Position numbers and translations under genes: made by a program. Under the pieces are notes generated by a model, which did not search any database, was not told the origin of the DNA, and was given only the letters and a program-made list of their open reading frames with translations. Shown here piece after piece: positions 1 to 6,129 of a stretch of DNA of 6,680 nt (its first letter is position 1; each line of letters opens with the position of its first letter). Source of the stretch: Candidatus Woesearchaeota archaeon. Its GTDB lineage: Archaea > Nanobdellota > Nanobdellia > Woesearchaeales > UBA12501. Location of the stretch: assembly GCA_016203375.1 (NCBI GenBank), contig JACQMX010000099.1, positions 1 through 6,680 on the forward strand. Direction: 5' to 3'.

Positions 1-22
1 GTATTACTAACTCTATAGAGGG

Positions 23-1600
23 GTGGTTGGGATCAAGAGAGAAGACGATATAGATGCAAAAGTCGAGCAAGCCCGACGAGAGATAGACGTGCGCGCGCAG
101 AAAATCGAGACGCTACGAGCGCGCGGGATTAATCCGTTTCCTTATAATTATCAAATTTCACATTCTCTAGGTGATTTCCGCCAAGAATTTAACGATCGGA
201 TCAAGGAGCCTGGAACACTTGAGGATCGAGTCAGCATTGCCGGAAGATTAATGCTCAAGAGAGCACAAGGAAAAATAAGCTTCGGGCAACTTGAGGATCA
301 TTCTGGTCGTATGCAGATAATGGTAGAAAATGGTACCGTAGGTGAAGATAATTACGCCCTCTTTTGTGAGTGGATAGATCGAGGGGATATCGTTGGTGTT
401 ACCGGTGTGCCAATGCGCACAAAGCGAGGAGAATTATCGGTAAAAGTGGAGGAAGTGACTCTCCTTACAAAAGCAATCCGACCATTACCTGAAAAGTGGC
501 ATGGCATCAGTGATCCAGAACTCCAATATCGAGATAGATCAACATATCTCGCAACAAATCCGGAAGCGCGACAACTGCTCGTTCAACGCTCGCAGGCGAT
601 AACAGTTATGCGAGAGCATTTTAACCAGCTTGGCTTTCTAGAGGTAGAGATACCTCTTCTTCAGCCAATCTACGGTGGTGCCTCAGCGCGACCGTTTACG
701 TCGCATGTCAATGCGCTTGATATGCGCGTGTACTTGAGCATCTCTCCAGAATTATATCTCAAACGCATTGTTGCAGGGAATTTCTTTCAAGGTGTCTATA
801 CCATTTGCAAGAATTTCCGCAATGAAGGCATTGATCACACGCACAACCCGGAATTCACCATGATGGAAGTGTATAAGGCGTTTTGGGATTACAACGACAT
901 GATGCGACTGACAGAAAATGTCTGGGCGGAAATCTTCGATAGAGTTCGAGGAACGACAAAAGTGAAATATGGCACTGAAGGAGAGGGTCCTGGTATTGTT
1001 GAGCTTGACTTTACCCCACCATGGCGCAGAGCGAGAATGCTTGATCTAGTACATGAATACACCGGAATTGACGCGACACAGATGGATGCTAAAGAACTTC
1101 ATGCAAAAGTTCGAGAAGCATATGAAATGAGAAAAATTGATGACCGTAGCCATGATGGGAAGTTGTTTAAACAATCTTCATGGGGAGAAATTGTTGGCGA
1201 ACTATTTTCGCTTTATGTAGAAGAGCATTTAATTCAGCCAACAATCGTAATTGATCATCCGTTGGAATCCACACCATTATGCAAGTGGCATAGAAGCGAT
1301 TCACGCTTGATTGAGCGTTTTGAGCCGTTTGTCTATGGTGTTGAGATCGCCAATGCCTATTCTGAGTTAAATGATCCAATTGTACAGAGAAGATTGCTCG
1401 AAGAGCAAGCCGCAAAAGGCCGTGCAGGCGATGAAGAGGCGCACCAGATGGACGAAGATTTCGTGCGCGCTATCGAACTTGGCGTGCCGCCTATGGGTGG
1501 CTTAGGGATAGGCATTGATCGCTTGGTCATGTTTCTTACGGGAGCAACGTCCATACGGGACGTTATTTTCTTTCCCCTTCTGCGACCAGGCTATAAATAA
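23..1600 (+). CDS. lysS: Lysine--tRNA ligase, class II (LysRS)
   Basis: Charges tRNA-Lys with lysine using ATP in the cytoplasm. The 525-residue product is near the usual length for class II LysRS (E. coli LysS is about 505). An N-terminal helix (about 10-35) precedes an OB-fold anticodon-binding domain (about 68-150, with the SIAGRLMLKR strand). The catalytic domain has motif 1 (GFLEVEIPLL, about 204-213), motif 2 (FRNEGIDHTHNPEFTMMEVY, 265-284) and motif 3 (GLGIGIDRLVM, 493-503). Residues equivalent to the E. coli lysine-binding set are present: E243 in SPELYLKR, E282 and Y284 after motif 2, N444 and E448 in NAYSELND. The usual RYLDL segment before motif 1 reads RSTYLATN (172-179). The start is GTG at 23; an in-frame stop at 8-10 leaves no other standard start nearby, but GAGG lies almost against it, so the start is only moderately secure. 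It is the first visible gene of a three-gene operon; its promoter lies outside the window. Confidence 0.97.
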   Translation: MVGIKREDDIDAKVEQARREIDVRAQKIETLRARGINPFPYNYQISHSLGDFRQEFNDRIKEPGTLEDRVSIAGRLMLKRAQGKISFGQLEDHSGRMQIMVENGTVGEDNYALFCEWIDRGDIVGVTGVPMRTKRGELSVKVEEVTLLTKAIRPLPEKWHGISDPELQYRDRSTYLATNPEARQLLVQRSQAITVMREHFNQLGFLEVEIPLLQPIYGGASARPFTSHVNALDMRVYLSISPELYLKRIVAGNFFQGVYTICKNFRNEGIDHTHNPEFTMMEVYKAFWDYNDMMRLTENVWAEIFDRVRGTTKVKYGTEGEGPGIVELDFTPPWRRARMLDLVHEYTGIDATQMDAKELHAKVREAYEMRKIDDRSHDGKLFKQSSWGEIVGELFSLYVEEHLIQPTIVIDHPLESTPLCKWHRSDSRLIERFEPFVYGVEIANAYSELNDPIVQRRLLEEQAAKGRAGDEEAHQMDEDFVRAIELGVPPMGGLGIGIDRLVMFLTGATSIRDVIFFPLLRPGYK

Positions 1601-1618
1601 CTATAGCTACAAGAAAGA

Positions 1619-1624
1619 AGGTGG
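1619..1624 (+). promoter_or_regulatory. Shine-Dalgarno site for the saccharopine dehydrogenase-like gene
   Basis: AGGTGG lies 5 nt ahead of the ATG at 1630 and matches the archaeal/bacterial GGAGGTGATC consensus over AGGTG. It decides the start: the in-frame GTG at 1621-1623 falls inside this site, so ATG 1630 is the likely initiator. Confidence 0.7.
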
Positions 1625-1629
1625 GCATT

Positions 1630-2733
1630 ATGGAACAAGAAAAATATGGAGTGGTAGTTTTTGGAGCGGGAAAGATTGGGAGAGTTGTTGCACAATTTTT
1701 CGCAAGCCATGATGCATATTGTGTATCTTTAGTTGACATAAATCGCGATGCGCTGGCGCGTGCGAGTAAGGATTTTCCACAGATAACCACCATCAGCATC
1801 GCAGAAGGAAATGTATTGGAATATGAAAGAGCACTTCAGCAGGCGGATGTTGCCTTTAGCTGTTTACCCTTTGATGCAAACCCTCTTATTGCTACAGCAG
1901 CTAAAAGAGTTGGAGCGCATTACGTCGATCTGACAGAAGATATTGAAAGTACCGCCGCTGTCATGCAAATCTATGGTGATACCAATCTTGTTGCCATACC
2001 ACAATGCGGCTTAGCGCCCGGCCTCATCAATATCTTAGGCGTTCACGTAATGGGAAAACTTGACGAGGTTGAAACGCTAGAGATGAAGGTTGGCGCACTT
2101 TCGCAACACCCGAGCAACGATCTTGATTACCACATTACGTGGAGCGTTCATGGGTTGATCAATGAATATATCAAACCCGGAACGGCGCTTCGGGATGGAG
2201 AAATCGTTTCAACGACGCCACTCGAAGAGTTACGTCATGTCATCGTCAATGGACGAGAATATGAATCGTTCAATACATCTGGTGGTGTCGCAGATCTTCC
2301 GCAACGATGCAAGGGAAAAGTAAAGAATATGGATTACCAAACGATACGGTATCGCGGCCATCGAGATAGCCTCAAACTTCTTCTGGAAACACTGGGCTTT
2401 AAGCATGATTCGCATAAGCTTGAAGAGCGATTTGAACAATATCTCGGCACGACAGACCAAGACGTTGTTGTCATCCATGTAAAGGCAGCGGGGAAGAAAG
2501 ACGGAAAATACCATGTCGAAACGATAGGCCAACACATTTATCCACAACAAATCAATGGCATTCATAGAACAGCTATCGCGATAACTACGGCAGGGACGGC
2601 ATGTGGCGTTGTGGAACTCCTACGGCAAGGCAATATCGGACAGCGTGGAGGAGTTTTATCCCAAGCTGATATTCCCTATGATAAACTGTTAGAAACGCCA
2701 TTCTTAGATGCGTACAGAAAACAAATAACGTGA
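1630..2733 (+). CDS. Saccharopine dehydrogenase / lysine 6-dehydrogenase family oxidoreductase
   Basis: A 367-residue NAD(P)-dependent oxidoreductase with an N-terminal Rossmann fold. GAGKIG (12-17) is the dinucleotide-binding loop, and D36 at the end of the second strand suggests NAD(H) rather than NADP(H). The C-terminal catalytic domain carries family landmarks: CGLAPGLINILG (126-137), FNTSGG (214-219) and YQTIRYRGH (236-244). Length and landmark order fit bacterial saccharopine dehydrogenases and L-lysine 6-dehydrogenase. These either cleave or form saccharopine, or oxidise lysine to allysine. Related enzymes in polyamine synthesis (carboxynorspermidine dehydrogenase, homospermidine synthase) look less similar from memory. 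It follows lysS by 29 nt and overlaps the homoserine dehydrogenase gene by 4 nt, so it is probably cotranscribed with both. The lysS neighbour supports a lysine-related substrate, but the exact reaction cannot be read from sequence. An in-frame GTG at 1621 was rejected because it lies in the ribosome binding site. Confidence 0.85.
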   Translation: MEQEKYGVVVFGAGKIGRVVAQFFASHDAYCVSLVDINRDALARASKDFPQITTISIAEGNVLEYERALQQADVAFSCLPFDANPLIATAAKRVGAHYVDLTEDIESTAAVMQIYGDTNLVAIPQCGLAPGLINILGVHVMGKLDEVETLEMKVGALSQHPSNDLDYHITWSVHGLINEYIKPGTALRDGEIVSTTPLEELRHVIVNGREYESFNTSGGVADLPQRCKGKVKNMDYQTIRYRGHRDSLKLLLETLGFKHDSHKLEERFEQYLGTTDQDVVVIHVKAAGKKDGKYHVETIGQHIYPQQINGIHRTAIAITTAGTACGVVELLRQGNIGQRGGVLSQADIPYDKLLETPFLDAYRKQIT

Positions 2734-4034
2734 AACGAATGCATCCAACAGACAAACCAATCGGCATAGGCGTGCTCGGTTACGGAACCATCGGAACAGC
2801 AGTTATAGAGTATTTTCTTGACAAGAAACCAGATGGATTAAAGATAAAATCCGTCCTCATCCGAGATCCAGCAAAGCCACGAACACGCTCAATGCCACTA
2901 ACAACAAGCCTTGACGATATTATTCACGATGATGACATCCAGATTGTTGTGGAACTTCTCGATGGCAATAAAGATGATAAAGCCTACAATGCGATCCGAC
3001 AGGCGCTTGAACAGAAAAAAAGTGTCGTTACTGCCAATAAGGCGGTTATGTCAAAATATCTTGTTGACCTGATCACGTATGCGGATACGCAAGATGTCAG
3101 CATCGCGTTTGAGGCATCTGTCTGCGGCTCCGTGCCAATCATCAGAACGCTTAATGAATTCCTCCGTTATGATGATATCACCTCCATTACTGGCGTGGTC
3201 AATGGAACCTGTAATTTCATTCTTTCAGAGATGATGAATGGAAATAGTTTTGACGCGGCATTGAAAGTCGCGCAATCGCGCGGCTATGCAGAATCAGATC
3301 CGACCTTGGATCTTGATGGCACCGATTCCTTGCAAAAACTAGCTATTCTCGGCTCGCTTGCATTTTCAAGGGAAGTTCCTCCAACACAGCTGTATCAATG
3401 CGGCTTAATAGACAAAGCAGGAACTCGTTTGCTTGACCCTGCTGATTTCTACTTTGCGAAGCGAGAAGGATACACAATCAAGCTCATTGGCTGCGTCCGA
3501 CGAGAAGATGACACCATCGTTGGCGGTGTTTTTCCTGCCTTTGTGCCAACAAGCCATACACTCTCCACTGTTACCGGATCATTCAACGGCCTCGTAATCG
3601 ATGGCGATCTTATCCAGAGCCATTGCTACATTGGCCCTGGCGCTGGAGGAGCGCCAACCGCGAGCGCGGTGATATCTGATATTTTTGATGTCTCTGCAAG
3701 AATTAGGGGAGAATTCCCACTTTGTTATGGCATTCGCGAACGTGGCCTGTCGCTCGGCAATTTTGAAGATAGCCTCTCCGAAGGATATGTCCGTTCTTAC
3801 TCACCTAACATACCTGGCGGCTTTGCGCAAAAATTAGGCATTTTATCACAATTAGGCGTAAATGTGAATTCTGCCATCAATGTGGAAGGAATAGTTCGAC
3901 CGGGAACGGATGCTGATGAAACACCTGATTTTATTCAGATATTTCCGGCGAAAAATAGAGTTATGCGAAAAGCGCTGGATAATTTCTCAGATAAAGGCGT
4001 CCATGATCCATTCTTTTTGCGGATGGTACGCTAA
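2730..4034 (+). CDS. hom: Homoserine dehydrogenase with C-terminal ACT-like domain
   Basis: Family members reduce aspartate 4-semialdehyde to homoserine with NAD(P)H, the branch point to threonine and methionine. The 434-residue product shows the NAD-binding loop GYGTIG (17-22), TANKA (101-105, K104 catalytic), EASVCGSVPIIR (128-139), GVVNGTCNFIL (155-165) and AESDPTLDLDGTDSLQK (187-203). E188, D199 and K203 keep the spacing of yeast Glu208, Asp219 and Lys223. GPGAGGAPTASAV (302-314) is also typical. Residues about 352-434 (YVRSYSPNIPGGFAQKLGILSQLG onward, in part) look like an ACT domain, implying allosteric feedback by an amino acid. The first glycine of the usual VVELIGG-type segment is D78 (VVELLDG). 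GTG 2730 overlaps the previous stop as GTGA, suggesting coupled translation; ATG 2739 is an alternative. The gene ends 8 nt before an opposing tRNA. No aspartokinase, thrA- or thrB-like gene is visible, so the physiological substrate is open. Confidence 0.93.
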   Translation: MKRMHPTDKPIGIGVLGYGTIGTAVIEYFLDKKPDGLKIKSVLIRDPAKPRTRSMPLTTSLDDIIHDDDIQIVVELLDGNKDDKAYNAIRQALEQKKSVVTANKAVMSKYLVDLITYADTQDVSIAFEASVCGSVPIIRTLNEFLRYDDITSITGVVNGTCNFILSEMMNGNSFDAALKVAQSRGYAESDPTLDLDGTDSLQKLAILGSLAFSREVPPTQLYQCGLIDKAGTRLLDPADFYFAKREGYTIKLIGCVRREDDTIVGGVFPAFVPTSHTLSTVTGSFNGLVIDGDLIQSHCYIGPGAGGAPTASAVISDIFDVSARIRGEFPLCYGIRERGLSLGNFEDSLSEGYVRSYSPNIPGGFAQKLGILSQLGVNVNSAINVEGIVRPGTDADETPDFIQIFPAKNRVMRKALDNFSDKGVHDPFFLRMVR

Positions 4035-4036
4035 AC

Positions 4037-4042
4037 AAAAAA
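4037..4042 (-). terminator. T-tract terminator of tRNA-Leu
   Basis: A run of six T on the - strand begins directly after the discriminator base of the tRNA. Oligo-T is the usual intrinsic termination signal for archaeal RNA polymerase after tRNA genes. It occupies most of the 8-nt gap before the opposing homoserine dehydrogenase stop codon. Confidence 0.6.
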
Positions 4043-4126
4043 TGCGGGGGGCAGGACTCGAACCTGCGAACCCACTAAGGGAACGGATCTTAAGTCCGTC
4101 GCATTTGACCACTTTGCTACCCCCGC
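4043..4126 (-). tRNA. tRNA-Leu (anticodon UAA)
   Basis: The - strand folds as an 84-nt class II tRNA. The acceptor stem GCGGGGG/CCCCCGC has seven pairs, with discriminator A at 4043. The D stem is GCA/TGC. The anticodon stem ACGGA/TCCGT encloses the loop CTTAAGA, anticodon TAA. A long variable arm has the stem CCC/GGG, and the T arm is GCAGG-TTCGAGT-CCTGC. The long variable arm, A73 and UAA anticodon give leucine identity. There is no intron in the anticodon loop and no encoded CCA, so the end must be added by tRNA nucleotidyltransferase. No TATA box sits at the usual distance from the mature 5' end; the nearest good one is at 4238-4247, implying a leader of roughly 90 nt. Confidence 0.97.
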
Positions 4127-4140
4127 TAATGGTGCTGCCC

Positions 4141-4195
4141 TTAGGAACCCGTACGCAAGATTAGGGAATCTTTCGTACCGCTAGAGATTTCCTAA
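4141..4195 (-). ncRNA. Candidate structured RNA / tRNA leader with alternative hairpins
   Basis: In the 172-nt stretch between the tRNA and the flavoprotein gene, + strand TTAGGAA (4141-4147) pairs perfectly with TTCCTAA (4189-4195). This encloses a hairpin of 4151-4162 with 4167-4178 (11 of 12 pairs, 4-nt loop). A competing hairpin pairs 4161-4171 with 4185-4195 (10 Watson-Crick pairs plus one G-U on the + strand, A-C on the - strand). The two folds cannot coexist. A TATA box about 45 nt upstream on the - strand favours transcription in that direction as part of the pre-tRNA-Leu. On the + strand the lower stem is followed by ACA (4195-4197), which resembles an H/ACA guide RNA, but no K-turn is visible and no promoter points that way. 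Function unknown; a fortuitous structure is possible. Confidence 0.35.
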
Positions 4196-4237
4196 CAATG
4201 GAGATTCGTAAGAGGCGTCATCGACAAAAAGCTGTTT

Positions 4238-4247
4238 ATTTATAAAT
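4238..4247 (-). promoter_or_regulatory. TATA box, probably for tRNA-Leu and its leader
   Basis: ATTTATAAAT is a perfect palindrome and identical to the decamer ahead of the gene at 5131. Read on the - strand it would start transcription near 4217, about 90 nt before the mature tRNA. Leftward use is inferred because the only RNA gene nearby lies on that side; rightward use would give only antisense to the flavoprotein gene. Confidence 0.5.
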
Positions 4248-4274
4248 CTTCGTCTTTATAGTTTGTCTCAAGAA

Positions 4275-4300
4275 AGTCTCAAACGGAGACATTTGAGACT
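4275..4300 (-). terminator. Perfect inverted repeat at the end of the flavoprotein gene
   Basis: AGTCTCAAA (4275-4283) and TTTGAGACT (4292-4300) form a perfect 9-bp stem with an 8-nt loop, and the stem includes the first two bases of the region complementary to the TAG stop (4299-4301). On the - strand it is followed by a pyrimidine-rich TTTCTT stretch. An extra GTCTCAA copy at 4265-4271 could pair with the same arm. It may stabilise the mRNA 3' end or help termination; archaea usually rely on T-tracts, so a terminator role is only a suggestion. Confidence 0.4.
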
Positions 4301-5018
4301 ATTTGCGAGCGTTTATAATATTCTTTCCAAGACCAAGCTTTTCGAGTATACCATTCATGTCTTGTATCATTGCTGGTGATCCACAGATATAGATTTCCGC
4401 ACGTTTTGTATTCACAAAAGGTACATGTTTCGCTATCATATCTTCAGAAAGTCTTCCAGTGAAATAATGCACAGAATTGGAGCTTATGTTGGTAAATGTG
4501 GTTATTACCTTGAATCTTTCTACATATTTTGCGGCAAGATGCTCTAATTCCTCACGATAAAGATATTGCTCTGGCGTCTTTATCGAATAAAATAGGATTG
4601 CTTTTCGTTTCATTCCATCCATTGCGAGATGCCGTATCATAGGCAGCACTCCTGCAAGGCCCGTTCCCCCTACAACAAAAATGCAATCGTTGTCAGAATC
4701 ATGCAAAACATGCGTACCGTGAGGACCGTCAAGGAATAGTGTATCACCAACACGCAATGTGGCGAGATGGGATACAAGCGGATTAGAAGCGGGAGAGATT
4801 CGAACACAAAATACAAGCGTATCTCGCATCGCTGGTGGCGAAACAATGGCGAATGGACGCTTGATCATTTCTCCATCATCACCCTTCACATGCGCATGCG
4901 TGACCATCATGTGCTGACCAGGTTTAATGCACATTGATGCAAGCTCTGGGAAAGAGACGCGAAACTCTTGAATACCCGGTACCAATTCCAGGATAGCCGT
5001 TATCGCAGCGGTGTACAT
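4299..5018 (-). CDS. Ferredoxin-NADP reductase-like flavoprotein
   Basis: A 239-residue soluble two-domain oxidoreductase that would move electrons between NAD(P)H and a flavin-linked partner. The N-terminal beta-barrel flavin-binding domain (about 1-105) contains KPGQ (32-35), RPFAIVS (54-60, in the place of the RxYS flavin motif) and VGDTLFLDGPHG (90-101). The C-terminal nucleotide-binding domain has FVVGGTGLAGVLPM (114-127), FYSIKTPEQYLYREEL (143-158), TGRLS (187-191) and ICGSPAMI (211-218), all in the usual order. There is no [2Fe-2S] cysteine cluster and no extra domain, unlike PyrK-type or phthalate dioxygenase reductase proteins. The Tyr-to-Phe and Ser-to-Ala changes in the flavin motif are mild oddities. 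The protein ends shortly after the CGSP motif without a conserved terminal aromatic residue. ATG 5018 is chosen because a TATA box lies about 30 nt upstream, giving an almost leaderless mRNA. Substrate and partner are unknown; no electron-transfer partner lies nearby. Confidence 0.88.
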   Translation of the reverse strand: MYTAAITAILELVPGIQEFRVSFPELASMCIKPGQHMMVTHAHVKGDDGEMIKRPFAIVSPPAMRDTLVFCVRISPASNPLVSHLATLRVGDTLFLDGPHGTHVLHDSDNDCIFVVGGTGLAGVLPMIRHLAMDGMKRKAILFYSIKTPEQYLYREELEHLAAKYVERFKVITTFTNISSNSVHYFTGRLSEDMIAKHVPFVNTKRAEIYICGSPAMIQDMNGILEKLGLGKNIINARK

Positions 5019-5043
5019 CCTTGTTCTCGTAATTGGAGAGAAA

Positions 5044-5052
5044 CTTATAAAG
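5044..5052 (-). promoter_or_regulatory. TATA box of the flavoprotein gene
   Basis: CTTTATAAG on the - strand is centred about 30 nt upstream of ATG 5018, placing the transcription start only a few bases before the start codon. It forms the left half of a divergent promoter region. Confidence 0.6.
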
Positions 5053-5100
5053 TTAACGTGTAAAGCTTAAGGAAAAGATGGTGACGGAGACGGCCAAAAA

Positions 5101-5110
5101 ATTTATAAAT
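5101..5110 (+). promoter_or_regulatory. TATA box with A-rich BRE for the coupled unknown genes
   Basis: ATTTATAAAT preceded by CCAAAAA is a good archaeal TATA box with an A-rich element in the position of the TFB recognition site. Its centre lies about 25 nt before the ATG at 5131, the spacing expected for a leaderless transcript that begins at the start codon. No Shine-Dalgarno site precedes that ATG, which fits. Confidence 0.75.
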
Positions 5111-5130
5111 AACGTACTATTGAGAGCGGT

Positions 5131-6129
5131 ATGCAAAAAGATACAAATTGGGGGACGCAAAGACCGACAGAAAAGTCTTGCCGAATCACACCTTTCTATT
5201 ACCACACGACACCAGTGGTGTGCCTTCCTGACTATAATTTAGAGTCGTATGCAGGAATAAAAAATGACGCCCAATTCCCGATGCGAAGCGGCAAGCAGGT
5301 GAAAGATGATATTGATGTCTTCTTCAGCTTCAACAATGGCAGGGAACTTCACCTCGCCAGTAAAAAAGTAAAACTCATGAAGGGCCAACGTGTCTACACA
5401 CGCATCGATAATCTCTTTCCAGGCATCACGCCGAATTATCCATATCTCATCGGCGTGCACAAGGTTCCTACAATTTATTCTGGCACGAAAGAAAAGATGT
5501 TACAGGAAAGGTCATTGACTGAAACAGAACTCAACTGGTGGGGAACAGAAACCACGCAATTCCATGACTTTTATTATCAAGGAGGTGGAAAGGGAGCAGT
5601 ACTCTACACCATTCCGCCGTTTGTGAATGATGAACGAATTCGAAAATCTGGTGACATTTTATTCTTCAGTCCAAATGGTTTTATTAGTCCAACCGTAACG
5701 TCGCTAGTGCTTGCAATCAATTGGTCAACAAATCATGCATACAAAACAACAGTATCGTTCATGTACGAGATCTGCGATGCAAGTGGTAAGACACTCACCA
5801 CAGAAGAAGTGCGTATTGCGCCTTTTGGCCTTGCGGTAGTTGACATTAAAAAAGTGCTTGAACGACGACTTGGTTCTCGCTTTGAATCGTTTCTCAAGGG
5901 AGGGAAGAGCGTTTTCTGCCGCGGCATCAGCGTTGGCGGAAGCCTTATCCTTACTATGATGAATATTGACCATGCGCTGAAAGTTGTCACTATTGAGCAT
6001 TCAACCATCCCACAACACTTTTGTTCCACTATCCCATCGAATAAACCAGGGACATATATAGTGAAGAAAAATGCTACGGAGTTTTTTAAGAAAAAGTTTG
6101 AAAAGGCGCAACGAAAGGAAAAGGCATGA
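5131..6129 (+). CDS. Uncharacterised beta-rich protein, first of a paralogous pair
   Basis: I do not recognise this 332-residue protein. It has no signal peptide or membrane segment, so it is probably cytoplasmic or attached through partners. It looks beta-rich. A strand-turn-strand segment DIDVFFSFNNGREL (60-73) is followed by RVYTRIDNLFPG (87-98). Next come the motif QFHDFYY (143-149), a glycine run and AVLYTIPP (156-163). A second similar unit, TTVSFMYEICDASGKTL (206-222) and AVVDIKKVL (235-243), suggests internal duplication. Residues 262-297 contain RGISVGG, NIDHALKVVTIEH and a histidine-rich end. The C-terminus (313-332) is strongly basic and helical. The start ATG 5131 fits the leaderless promoter. 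Its stop overlaps the next gene's ATG (ATGA), and that product shares the QFHD region and the N-G turn segment, so the two are probably paralogues made together. No catalytic motif I can name is present. Confidence 0.88.
   Translation: MQKDTNWGTQRPTEKSCRITPFYYHTTPVVCLPDYNLESYAGIKNDAQFPMRSGKQVKDDIDVFFSFNNGRELHLASKKVKLMKGQRVYTRIDNLFPGITPNYPYLIGVHKVPTIYSGTKEKMLQERSLTETELNWWGTETTQFHDFYYQGGGKGAVLYTIPPFVNDERIRKSGDILFFSPNGFISPTVTSLVLAINWSTNHAYKTTVSFMYEICDASGKTLTTEEVRIAPFGLAVVDIKKVLERRLGSRFESFLKGGKSVFCRGISVGGSLILTMMNIDHALKVVTIEHSTIPQHFCSTIPSNKPGTYIVKKNATEFFKKKFEKAQRKEKA

Noticed and set aside
1621..1629. GTG at 1621 as start of the saccharopine dehydrogenase-like gene
   Set aside because: It lies inside the AGGTGG ribosome binding site that is correctly spaced for ATG 1630.
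1515..1712. Open frame bridging lysS and the next gene
   Set aside because: Shadow frame of two well-supported genes; no ribosome binding site and no recognisable protein features.
4043..4126. Intron in the tRNA gene
   Set aside because: The anticodon loop is an uninterrupted seven bases and all stems close without extra sequence.
3910..4164. Open frame of 84 codons on the + strand
   Set aside because: It overlaps the end of hom in another frame and runs antisense through the tRNA gene; the translation has no family-like features.
4127..4230. C/D box sRNA in the tRNA leader
   Set aside because: Only a partial C box (GATGA) is present on the - strand and no CTGA D box follows at a suitable distance.
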